Below are positions 1-6,506 of a stretch of DNA of 64,000 bases, piece by piece (positions within the stretch are counted from its first letter, which is position 1; every line of letters begins with the position of its first letter). A model generated the notes under the pieces. The model was not told the origin of the DNA. It was given only the letters and a program-made list of their open reading frames with translations, and did not search any database. The position numbers were made by a program, and so were the translations under genes. This stretch comes from Streptomyces tateyamensis (GTDB lineage Bacteria; Actinomycetota; Actinomycetes; Streptomycetales; Streptomycetaceae): contig NZ_PYBW01000108.1 of assembly GCF_003205575.1 (NCBI RefSeq), positions 32,885 to 96,884 of the forward strand. Direction: 5' to 3'.

Positions 1-36
1 GGGGCCGGGCCCTCACGCGTGTGCGGGCGGCGCAGG

Positions 37-639
37 TCAGACGGTGGTGACGACCTCGTCGTAGGCCAGGCGCGGGCCGCGCGGGTACCAGGCGTCCGCG
101 CCCGGCTTGCCGATGTTGACCACGGCCAGCACCGAGTGCTCGCCGTCGCTGAAGAACTCCTTGTTGATGCCCTCGGCGTCGAAGCCGGTCATCGGGCCGG
201 CGGCCAGGCCGGCGGCCCGCACGCCGATCACGAAGTAGCCGACCTGGATCGCGCCGTTGAGCCGGGCCGAGCCCTCGCGGGCCGCACGCTCGCTGAAGAA
301 CACGTCCTTGGCCTGCGGGAACGCCGGGAACTGGGCCGGCAGCTCGCGGTGGAACTCGTTGTCGGCGGCCAGCACGGCCACCAGCGGGGCGGCCAGGGTC
401 TTGGCCTTGTTGCCGTCGGCCATGTGCGCCACCAGGCGCTCGCGGGCCTCGGCGGAGCGGACCAGGACGACGCGCAGCGCCTGCTGGTTGAACGCGGTCG
501 GGGCGTACTTGACCAGCTCGTAGATCGCCTGGATCTGCTCGTCGGTGACCGGCTCGTCGGTGAAGGTGTTGGCGGTCCGGGCCTCGCGGAAGAGCAGGTC
601 CTGGGCGGCGGAGTCGAGCACGAGCGCGGTGTCGGTCAT
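37..639 (-). CDS. RutE/HadB-like nitroreductase family oxidoreductase
   Basis: Predicted FMN- and NAD(P)H-dependent oxidoreductase of 200 residues. The N-terminal half (FREARTANTF, residues 17-26, then PTAFNQQALR near 48-58) resembles RutE, the malonic-semialdehyde reductase branch of the nitroreductase fold, and its length (about 196 in RutE) also fits. A central glycine-rich segment with AAGPMTGFD is the usual FMN-side loop. The ATG at 639 is chosen because a GAGG box lies 8-10 nt upstream; an in-frame codon at 720 has no such site. It is a single gene downstream of xseB on the same strand, separated by 139 bp that hold two palindromes. The family is clear; the substrate is inferred from RutE likeness only, since no rut genes are nearby. 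Confidence 0.85.
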   Translation of the reverse strand: MTDTALVLDSAAQDLLFREARTANTFTDEPVTDEQIQAIYELVKYAPTAFNQQALRVVLVRSAEARERLVAHMADGNKAKTLAAPLVAVLAADNEFHRELPAQFPAFPQAKDVFFSERAAREGSARLNGAIQVGYFVIGVRAAGLAAGPMTGFDAEGINKEFFSDGEHSVLAVVNIGKPGADAWYPRGPRLAYDEVVTTV

Positions 640-701
640 GGTGGGCACCTCAAGGGGAGTCGGTAGCGGTGTGCGGCCGGGCGCCGCCCACCTGATGCTC
701 C

Positions 702-716
702 AACTTGAGTGAAGTT
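702..716. promoter_or_regulatory. Candidate operator AACTT-N5-AAGTT
   Basis: Perfect dyad AACTTGAGTGAAGTT with the sequence TTGAAA (a plausible -35 for the leftward nitroreductase gene) directly beside it on the minus strand. It sits about 65-80 bp before that gene's start. The position suggests an operator of the nitroreductase promoter; the regulator is not identifiable from sequence and no regulator gene is adjacent. Confidence 0.4.
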
Positions 717-735
717 TCAACCATTCCCGGGCTTG

Positions 736-753
736 GTGTGATGATAGTCACAC
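736..753. promoter_or_regulatory. Candidate Crp/Fnr-family site GTGTGA-N6-TCACAC
   Basis: An 18-bp perfect dyad, GTGTGATGATAGTCACAC. It contains TGTGA-N6-TCACA, the classical Crp consensus, and also the form GTG-N6-GNCAC that I recall as the Streptomyces coelicolor Crp motif. It lies about 100 bp upstream of the nitroreductase start and 26 bp past the xseB stop. Direct evidence is the symmetry only; binding is inferred. Confidence 0.5.
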
Positions 754-778
754 TTAGTGCTGCGTCGGCTGCGCGGGA

Positions 779-1021
779 TCACTGCGTCGGCTCCGGGCCG
801 CCCTCCTGCTCGGCCGCCAGCGCCGCGTCCAGCCGGGCCCGGGCGCCGTCCAGCCAGCGCTGGCAGACCTTGGCCAGCCGCTCGCCGCGCTCCCAGAGCG
901 CCAGCGACTCCTCCAGTGAGGTGCCGCCGGTCTCCAGCTGGCGGACCACCTCCATCAGCGCGTCCCGGGCCTGCTCGTAGCCCAGCTCGGTCTCGGCGCT
1001 CGCGTTCTCCTGGTCAGCCAT
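779..1021 (-). CDS. xseB: Exodeoxyribonuclease VII small subunit
   Basis: An 80-residue acidic helical protein, the usual size for XseB. The core runs GYEQARDALMEVVRQLE (residues 14-30), then LEESLALWERGERLAKVCQRWL, the family signature that packs several small subunits along each large subunit. Together they degrade single-stranded DNA to short oligonucleotides in the cytoplasm. It lies 39 bp downstream of xseA on the same strand. The hexamer TACCCT is 6 nt before the ATG, so it may also be made from its own leaderless transcript. The acidic C-terminal tail looks disordered. Confidence 0.95.
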   Translation of the reverse strand: MADQENASAETELGYEQARDALMEVVRQLETGGTSLEESLALWERGERLAKVCQRWLDGARARLDAALAAEQEGGPEPTQ

Positions 1022-1027
1022 GCGCCC

Positions 1028-1033
1028 AGGGTA
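1028..1033 (-). promoter_or_regulatory. -10 box of a probable leaderless xseB promoter
   Basis: On the minus strand TACCCT is followed by 6 nt and then the xseB ATG at 1021, which would place the transcription start at or beside the start codon. There is no ribosome binding site between them. It lies in the 39-bp gap after xseA. Confidence 0.45.
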
Positions 1034-1060
1034 GGGGCTGGCCCCGACAGAACCCGGTGT

Positions 1061-2284
1061 TCACTCCTGCGGTCGGGCCGGCAGCCGGTCGACCCGCAAC
1101 TCGAAGCCGCCGCCGGCCACCCGGGCGTGCAGCGCGGCACCCTCGGCGAGCTGCGCCGGATCGGTCACCACCTGCCCGTCGGGCTGCTGCAGCACCGCGT
1201 ACCCGCGCTCCAGGGTGGCCGCCGGGGAGAGCGCCACCACCCGGGCCAGCGTGTGCCCCAGGTCCGACTCGGCCCGGTCCAGCCGGTGCCCCAGGGTGCG
1301 CCGGGCCCGGTCCCGCAGCCCGTCCAGCTCCTGCTCGCGCTCGCCCAGCAGCCGGTGCGGGGCGGCCAGCACCGGGCGGCTGCGCACCCCCGCCAGCCCC
1401 GCCTGCTCGCGCCGCACCAGGTCGGCGACCAGCCGGCGGGCCGCGTCGCGCAGCTGGCGGACCCGGGCCTGCTCCTCGCCGACCTCCGGCACCACCCGCT
1501 TGGCGGCGTCGGTCGGTGTGGCGGCCCGCAGGTCGGCCACCCAGTCCAGCAGCGGCTGGTCCGGCTCGTGGCCGATCGCGCTGACCACCGGGGTGCGGGC
1601 GGCGAAGACGGTGCGGCACAGCTCCTCGTCGGAGAACGGCAGCAGGTCCTCGACCGAGCCGCCGCCGCGGGCCACCACGATCACGTCCACCTCGGGGTGC
1701 TGGTCCAGCTCGCGCACCGCCCGGGCCACCTGGCCGGCCGCCTGCGGGCCCTGCACCAGCACGTTGCGCACCTCGAAGCGGACCTGCGGCCAGCGCCGCC
1801 GGGCCACCTCCAGCACGTCCCGCTCGGCGGCCGAGGCCCGGCCGGTGACCAGGCCCACGCAGTGCGGCAGGAACGGCAGCGGCTTCTTGTGGTCGGCGGA
1901 GAACAGCCCCTCGCCGCCGAGCCGCCGCTTGAGCTGCTCCAGCCGGGCCAGCAGCTCGCCCAGGCCCACCAACCGGATCTCGGTGGCCCGCAGCGACAGG
2001 GTGCCGCGGGCGGCGTACCACTCCGGCTTGGCGTGCACCAGCACCCGGGAGCCCTCGTGCAGGGTGTCGCCCAGCGACTCGACCACCGAGCGGAAGCAGG
2101 TGACGCCCAGTGAGACGTCCTGCTCCACGTCACGCAGCGTCAGGAACTGCATCCCGGGCCGGCGGCTGAGCTGGGTGATCTGGCCCTCCACCCAGACCGC
2201 GCCCAGCCGGTCCACCCACCCGCCGATCAGCTGGGAGACCTTGCCGACCGGGAGCGGGGCTTCGGGGGAGCTGGGATTGGCCAT
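1061..2284 (-). CDS. xseA: Exodeoxyribonuclease VII large subunit
   Basis: Catalytic subunit of exonuclease VII, 407 residues. Residues about 8-105 form the nucleic-acid-binding OB-fold (VGKVSQLIGGWVDRLGAVWV to the FLTLRD region). The catalytic domain follows, with GLVTGRASAAERDVLEVARRRWP, VIVVARGGGSVEDLLPFSDE and VVSAIGHEPDQPLLD, all hallmarks of the family. The C-terminal part is a long coiled-coil-like stretch rich in Arg, Glu and Ala, where XseB binds in the family. The ATG at 2284 is preferred over an upstream in-frame start because the protein then begins just before the OB-fold and sits 7 nt after a TAGCCT -10 box. Confidence 0.95.
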   Translation of the reverse strand: MANPSSPEAPLPVGKVSQLIGGWVDRLGAVWVEGQITQLSRRPGMQFLTLRDVEQDVSLGVTCFRSVVESLGDTLHEGSRVLVHAKPEWYAARGTLSLRATEIRLVGLGELLARLEQLKRRLGGEGLFSADHKKPLPFLPHCVGLVTGRASAAERDVLEVARRRWPQVRFEVRNVLVQGPQAAGQVARAVRELDQHPEVDVIVVARGGGSVEDLLPFSDEELCRTVFAARTPVVSAIGHEPDQPLLDWVADLRAATPTDAAKRVVPEVGEEQARVRQLRDAARRLVADLVRREQAGLAGVRSRPVLAAPHRLLGEREQELDGLRDRARRTLGHRLDRAESDLGHTLARVVALSPAATLERGYAVLQQPDGQVVTDPAQLAEGAALHARVAGGGFELRVDRLPARPQE

Positions 2285-2291
2285 GGCTACG

Positions 2292-2297
2292 AGGCTA
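2292..2297 (-). promoter_or_regulatory. -10 box of a probable leaderless xseA promoter
   Basis: TAGCCT on the minus strand, 7 nt before the xseA ATG. Its first three bases are also the TAG stop codon of the upstream permease gene, so the promoter element and stop codon overlap. No Shine-Dalgarno sequence is visible. Confidence 0.45.
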
Positions 2298-3674
2298 ACG
2301 CTGCTCGCCGACACCGGTGGGCCGCTGAAGCAGCAGCACTCCGAGTCCGAGCAGCAGCCAGCAGGCACCGACCAGCTGCGCGGTGTGCGAGGCCCGGTAG
2401 ACGACCGCGACGATCACCGCGATGCCCAGCAGCGGGACCAGCAGGTGCCGCACCCGGTCCCGGGAGCCGTTCCTGACGGTGTACCAGCCGATCACCGAGG
2501 CGTGCAGCAGCAGGAAGGCGGTCAGCGCGCCGATGTCCACCACCGAGGTGAGCTTGTCCAGCCCGTCGTCGCGGGTGGCCGCCCAGACCGCGGCGGCCAG
2601 CGTGACCACGGCCGACACCAGCACCGCGCGCCGCGGCACGCCGGAGTCCGGGTCGACCCGGCCGAGCCCGCGCGGCAGCCGGCCCGCGCGGCCCATCGCG
2701 TAGAGCAGCCGCCCGGCCGCCGCCTGCCCGGCCAGCGCCGCGAAGGCGGCTCCGATCGCCTTGCCGGCCGCCACCAGGGTGTGCAGCCAGTGCCCGATCC
2801 CGCTCTCCACCGTGTCGTAGAAGGCCGAGCCCTGGGCGGCCGGCTGCTCGGCCAGCTGCTCGGGGGTGAGCGGTTCGAGCAGCGCGGCCAGGTAGGTCTG
2901 GGCCATGAAGAGCGCGCCGGCCAGCAGCAGGCAGAGCAGCACCGCGCGGGCCACCGCGCGTGAGGCGCCGACCGCCTCCTCGACGAACGAGGCGATCGCG
3001 TCGAAGCCCAGGTAGGACAGGACCGCCACGCTCACCGCGCTCAGCACGGCGCCCAGATCACCCGCTCCACCCCCGCCGGCGCCGACCCCGGTCAGCGGCG
3101 AGAGCACCGGGCGGACCGCGCCGTCCCGGGCCAGCACCACCACGGCCGCGACCAGGAAGACCGCCAGCACCGCGAGCTCCAGCGCCAGCACCGCGAAGCC
3201 GACCACCGCCGCGGTGCGCACCCCGGCCAGGTTGAGCGCGGTGGTGACCAGCACCGCCAGCACCGTGAAGGACCAGCGGGAGACCTGCGGCACCAGCGCG
3301 TGCAGCGCGATGCCGGAGAACAGGTAGGCCACCGCGGGGATCAGCAGGTAGTCCAGCATCGCCATCCAGCCGGCCACGAAGCCGGCCCGCTCGCCCAGCC
3401 CGGCCCGCGCGTAGGCGAAGACCGAGCCGGTGAGCGGCACCGCGCGCACCATCTGGGCGTAGGAGAAGGCGGTGAAGCCCATCGCCACGGTGGCGGCCAG
3501 GTAGACCGCGGCCACCGCGCCGTGGCTCTTGGCGTCCAGCACCCCGAAGATCCCGACCGGGGCCATCGGGGCGATGAAGAGCAGGCCGTAGACCACCAGG
3601 TCGCGCAGGCTCAGGGTGCGGTGCAGCGCGGTGTACGGCGGGGTGGCGGGGGCCGGGGCGGGTCGATCGCTCAC
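2295..3674 (-). CDS. APC-superfamily amino-acid permease
   Basis: A 459-residue cytoplasmic-membrane transporter with about twelve hydrophobic segments. The start LHRTLSLRDLVVYGLLFIAPMAPVG (residues 18-42) is the first helix of APC/YjeH-type permeases, with the substrate-proximal GxxxPMAPVG bend. A helix with FSYAQMVRAVPLTGSVFAYA follows, then the glycine-rich helix YLGFDAIASFVEEAVG, typical of helix 6. The family imports amino acids or related compounds with cation symport; the substrate cannot be read here. It ends 10 bp before the xseA start on the same strand and is divergent from ispH, sharing a 97-bp gap. Confidence 0.88.
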   Translation of the reverse strand: MSDRPAPAPATPPYTALHRTLSLRDLVVYGLLFIAPMAPVGIFGVLDAKSHGAVAAVYLAATVAMGFTAFSYAQMVRAVPLTGSVFAYARAGLGERAGFVAGWMAMLDYLLIPAVAYLFSGIALHALVPQVSRWSFTVLAVLVTTALNLAGVRTAAVVGFAVLALELAVLAVFLVAAVVVLARDGAVRPVLSPLTGVGAGGGGAGDLGAVLSAVSVAVLSYLGFDAIASFVEEAVGASRAVARAVLLCLLLAGALFMAQTYLAALLEPLTPEQLAEQPAAQGSAFYDTVESGIGHWLHTLVAAGKAIGAAFAALAGQAAAGRLLYAMGRAGRLPRGLGRVDPDSGVPRRAVLVSAVVTLAAAVWAATRDDGLDKLTSVVDIGALTAFLLLHASVIGWYTVRNGSRDRVRHLLVPLLGIAVIVAVVYRASHTAQLVGACWLLLGLGVLLLQRPTGVGEQR

Positions 3675-3759
3675 GGGTCAGATTTGACCATCCGGGTGCC
3701 GGTTCCCACCGGAAGTGACGCGGTTGCGGCGCGGCTGCCGACGCCGGTCGGGCCGCCCG

Positions 3760-3765
3760 TACGAT
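3760..3765 (+). promoter_or_regulatory. -10 box of a probable leaderless ispH promoter
   Basis: TACGAT lies 6 nt before the ispH ATG at 3772, with only a G-run between. This fits a leaderless transcript, though the GGGGG run could also act as a weak ribosome binding site if transcription began upstream. Confidence 0.45.
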
Positions 3766-3771
3766 GGGGGC

Positions 3772-4746
3772 ATGTCGACCACCGCTCAGCGCCGCGTCCT
3801 GCTCGCCGCCCCCCGGGGCTACTGCGCGGGAGTCGACCGCGCCGTCATCGCCGTGGAGAAGGCCCTGGAGCAGTACGGGGCGCCGATCTACGTCCGCAAG
3901 GAGATCGTGCACAACAAGTACGTCGTGCAGACCCTGGAGAAGCAGGGCGCGATCTTCGTCGAGGAGACGGAGGAGGTGCCCGAGGGCTCGATCGTGGTCT
4001 TCTCGGCGCACGGCGTGGCCCCCTCGGTGCACGACGAGGCGAATGCCGGCAAGCTCGCCACCATCGACGCCACCTGCCCGCTGGTCACCAAGGTGCACAA
4101 GGAAGCGGTCCGGTTCGCGGACGAGGACTACGACATCCTGCTGGTGGGCCACGAGGGCCACGAGGAAGTGATCGGCACCATGGGCGAGGCCCCGGAGCGG
4201 ATCCACCTGGTCGACGGCGCCGAGGACGTGGCCAACGTCCAGGTGCGCGACGAGTCCAAGGTCGTCTGGCTCTCCCAGACCACCCTCTCGGTGGACGAGA
4301 CCATGGCCACCGTCGGCGAGCTGAAGAAGCGCTTCCCGCTGCTGGTCTCGCCGCCCAGCGACGACATCTGCTACGCCACCCAGAACCGCCAGGTGGTGGT
4401 CAAGCAGATCGCCCCCGAGGCCGATCTGCTGATCGTGGTGGGCTCGAAGAACTCGTCCAACTCGGTCCGCCTGGTCGAGGTCGGCCTGGAGTACGGCGCC
4501 AAGGCCGCGCACCTGGTGGACTTCGCCGAGGAGCTGGAGGAGGCCTGGCTGGACGGGGTCACCACGGTCGCCCTGACCAGCGGCGCCTCGGTGCCGGAGA
4601 TCCTGGTCCAGGGCGTGCTGGCCTGGCTGGCCGAGCGCGGCTTCGGCGATGTCGAGGTGGTCCGCACCGCCGAGGAGACGCTCACCTTCTCGCTGCCCAA
4701 GGAGCTGCGCCGCGACCTGCGGGCCGAGGCGGCCGGCAAGGTCTGA
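3772..4746 (+). CDS. ispH: 4-hydroxy-3-methylbut-2-enyl diphosphate reductase
   Basis: Last enzyme of the MEP isoprenoid pathway, reducing HMBPP to IPP and DMAPP with a [4Fe-4S] cluster; 324 residues. The three cluster cysteines are visible at C18 (GYCAGVDRAV), C102 (DATCPLVTKVH) and C200 (DDICYATQN). Further family motifs are the HGVAP loop and SKNSSNSVRL near the substrate pocket, plus SGASVPEILV. The ATG at 3772 removes an unconserved Arg-rich extension and leaves the typical short N-terminus. It is divergent from the APC permease and followed by ppgK 149 bp later. Confidence 0.97.
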   Translation: MSTTAQRRVLLAAPRGYCAGVDRAVIAVEKALEQYGAPIYVRKEIVHNKYVVQTLEKQGAIFVEETEEVPEGSIVVFSAHGVAPSVHDEANAGKLATIDATCPLVTKVHKEAVRFADEDYDILLVGHEGHEEVIGTMGEAPERIHLVDGAEDVANVQVRDESKVVWLSQTTLSVDETMATVGELKKRFPLLVSPPSDDICYATQNRQVVVKQIAPEADLLIVVGSKNSSNSVRLVEVGLEYGAKAAHLVDFAEELEEAWLDGVTTVALTSGASVPEILVQGVLAWLAERGFGDVEVVRTAEETLTFSLPKELRRDLRAEAAGKV

Positions 4747-4862
4747 CCCGGACCCCGATCCGATCCCGGCTCCCAAGCCCTGACGAGCGCTCCCGACCTG
4801 ACGTCCCGTCGGCGGCCCGACTTCTCCTCGGCGTTCGAGCTGCCCGCAGCCCGCGGCTCGCC

Positions 4863-4868
4863 TACGGT
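4863..4868 (+). promoter_or_regulatory. -10 box of the ppgK promoter
   Basis: TACGGT in the ispH-ppgK gap, 27 nt before the GTG start. This leaves a short leader that contains the GAGGAGG ribosome binding site at 4883-4889. Confidence 0.35.
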
Positions 4869-4895
4869 GGAAGCCGGGACTCGAGGAGGAGTGAC

Positions 4896-5639
4896 GTGAC
4901 CGCGGTTTTCGGCGTGGACATCGGCGGATCGGGCATCAAGGGTGCCCCGGTGGACCTGGCGGTGGGTGCGCTGGCGCAGCCCCGCCACAAGGTGCTCACC
5001 CCGCACCCCGCGGCACCGGAGGCGGTGATCGCCACGGTCCGCGAGGTGGTGGACCACTTCGACTACCGGGGGCCGGTCGGGCTGACCTACCCGGGTGTGG
5101 TGCTGGACGGGCACACCCGCACCGCCGCCAACGTGGACCAGGGCTGGCTCGGCCTGGACGCCGAGCGGCGGTTCAGCCAGGCGCTCGGGCAGCCGTGCGT
5201 GCTGCTCAACGACGCGGACGCGGCCGGGCTGGCCGAGGTCCGGTTCGGCGCCGGGCGGGACCAGGACGGGGTGGTGCTGGTGCTCACCTTCGGCACCGGG
5301 ATCGGCAGCGCGCTCTTCGCGGACGGCACCCTGGTGCCCAACACCGAGCTGGGGCACCTGGAGCTGCGCGGCAAGGACGCGGAGCGGCGGGCCTCCTCCG
5401 CGGCCCGGGAGCGGCACCAGCTGACCTGGGAGGAGTGGGCCGAGCGGCTGGACGAGTACCTGGACCTGGTGGAGCGGCTGTTCTGGCCGAAGCTGGTCGT
5501 GGTCGGCGGCGGGGTCAGCCGCAAGCACGAGAAGTTCCTGCCGCTGCTCAAGGAGCGGGCGGCCAGGGTGGTGCCGGCCGAGCTGCGCAACGACGCGGGG
5601 ATCGTGGGCGCGGCGATGGCGGCGGCGCTGCTGGTCTGA
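4896..5639 (+). CDS. ppgK: Polyphosphate glucokinase
   Basis: Phosphorylates glucose to glucose-6-phosphate using polyphosphate (and usually ATP); 247 residues, a ROK-family kinase typical of actinobacteria. Visible are the phosphate-binding loop FGVDIGGSGIKG near the N-terminus, GLTYPGVVLDG, the catalytic-loop LNDADAAGLAEVRFGAG, the second phosphate loop LTFGTGIGSALF, and ELGHLEL. The tail VVVGGGVSRKHEKFLP is typical of PpgK. The GTG at 4896 is chosen because GAGGAGG lies 6-12 nt before it and the kinase fold starts straight after. It is convergent with the DUF6542 gene. Confidence 0.93.
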   Translation: MTAVFGVDIGGSGIKGAPVDLAVGALAQPRHKVLTPHPAAPEAVIATVREVVDHFDYRGPVGLTYPGVVLDGHTRTAANVDQGWLGLDAERRFSQALGQPCVLLNDADAAGLAEVRFGAGRDQDGVVLVLTFGTGIGSALFADGTLVPNTELGHLELRGKDAERRASSAARERHQLTWEEWAERLDEYLDLVERLFWPKLVVVGGGVSRKHEKFLPLLKERAARVVPAELRNDAGIVGAAMAAALLV

Positions 5640-5680
5640 GGCGGGCGGGGCCGGGCCGGGACTGACGCCTGCCCACCCGC

Positions 5681-6268
5681 TCAGCGGGCGCGGCGGATCC
5701 GGCGCTGGGCGACGAACCGGGCCCCCACGATGGCCGCGGCCAGCGCGGTACCGGCGAACAGCCAGCCGGCCCGCAGCGCCAGCCCGCTGCACAGCGCCAG
5801 CAGGTGGCCGACCAGCCCGCCCATCGCGACCGGGCTGAGCAGCGCCAGCGCGAGCGCGAAGGAGAGCGGCCCGGCGATCGGGGCGGCCGGCAGGTCGGCC
5901 AGCCGCACCCGCACCGCCGTCTGGAAGCAGACCAGGAGGAAGCCCAGGCCGAACAGCACCCCGAGGCCGCCGAACAGCACCCGGTCCAGCAGCGCGAAGC
6001 CGAGGGTGCCGACCACCGAGACCACCCCGGTGCCCACCCCGGTCAGCCGGGTCGGCGGCCCGGAGCGCTTGGCCCCGGCCCGGCCGAGCCGCCGGCGCAG
6101 GCGGGTGGCCAGCGCGGCCGGCCCCGCGGCGGGGCGCGGGCCGGGCGGCCGGGCGGCGGTGGCGTCGCGGGGGCCGGCGGGCCCCGGTACGGCGGCCTCG
6201 CGCCCCGGGCCGCCGGCCGGCGGTCGGGGGCGGGGTCCGGGCGGCTGGGTACGGATGCTCTGCTCCAC
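5681..6268 (-). CDS. DUF6542-type membrane protein
   Basis: A 195-residue protein of unknown function. The first ~75 residues are Pro/Gly/Arg-rich and probably disordered; after residue ~80 come four hydrophobic segments (VGTGVVSVVGTLGFALLD, GVLFGLGFLLVCF, PLSFALALALLSPVAMGGLVG, AGWLFAGTALAAAIVGARFV). The position between ispH and ychF is the one held by DUF6542 proteins across actinobacteria (Rv1111c in M. tuberculosis, from memory). The GTG at 6268 is preferred because TACGTT lies 6 nt upstream; an alternative in-frame GTG at 6298 would add ten residues. No function can be stated. Confidence 0.8.
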   Translation of the reverse strand: MEQSIRTQPPGPRPRPPAGGPGREAAVPGPAGPRDATAARPPGPRPAAGPAALATRLRRRLGRAGAKRSGPPTRLTGVGTGVVSVVGTLGFALLDRVLFGGLGVLFGLGFLLVCFQTAVRVRLADLPAAPIAGPLSFALALALLSPVAMGGLVGHLLALCSGLALRAGWLFAGTALAAAIVGARFVAQRRIRRAR

Positions 6269-6274
6269 GCACTC

Positions 6275-6280
6275 AACGTA
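6275..6280 (-). promoter_or_regulatory. -10 box of a probable leaderless promoter for the DUF6542 gene
   Basis: TACGTT on the minus strand, 6 nt before the GTG at 6268, with no ribosome binding site. It is the main argument for that start codon. Confidence 0.35.
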
Positions 6281-6355
6281 CGGTCGGATTAACCTCACCT
6301 TGGGTAATGAAGCGTCAAGAGCTTTACGTGTCCCGGCTCCGGGTCCGGCGGTCGT

Positions 6356-6375
6356 CTGTCACAGCCGTGTGACAG
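6356..6375. promoter_or_regulatory. 20-bp palindrome CTGTCACA-GCCG-TGTGACAG
   Basis: Perfect inverted repeat with 8-bp arms and a 4-bp centre in the 238-bp divergent gap between the DUF6542 gene and the DUF4173 gene. It is built from the TGTGA/TCACA pentamers of Crp-type sites but in the opposite orientation, so it is not a normal Crp box. Operator or RNA hairpin are both possible. Confidence 0.45.
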
Positions 6376-6393
6376 ATGGCCCCGATGGTGTTT

Positions 6394-6430
6394 TTGAACC
6401 TGTTCAAGATGACGCTAGGGTTCCTATCGT
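6394..6430 (+). promoter_or_regulatory. Promoter region with TTGAA-CCTG-TTCAA dyad
   Basis: The dyad occupies 6394-6407. TTGAAC (6394-6399) is followed after 16 nt by TAGGGT (6416-6421), and TTCAAG (6403-6408) after 16 nt by TATCGT (6425-6430), so two overlapping promoters for the DUF4173 gene can be drawn. Either would leave a 70-80 nt leader before the ATG at 6507. Confidence 0.4.
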
Positions 6431-6506
6431 GTGGGCGGGCCCGCGCACCTGTGGTGCGGACGACGGCCCGTCACTTCCCTTTTCCCGCGCCGCCTGGGGG
6501 ACCGCC

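Noticed and set aside
6284..6305. TTAACCTCACCTTGG as an iron box (DtxR/DmdR type)
   Set aside because: Only one half resembles the consensus; the second half does not pair, and the genes on both sides are not iron-related.
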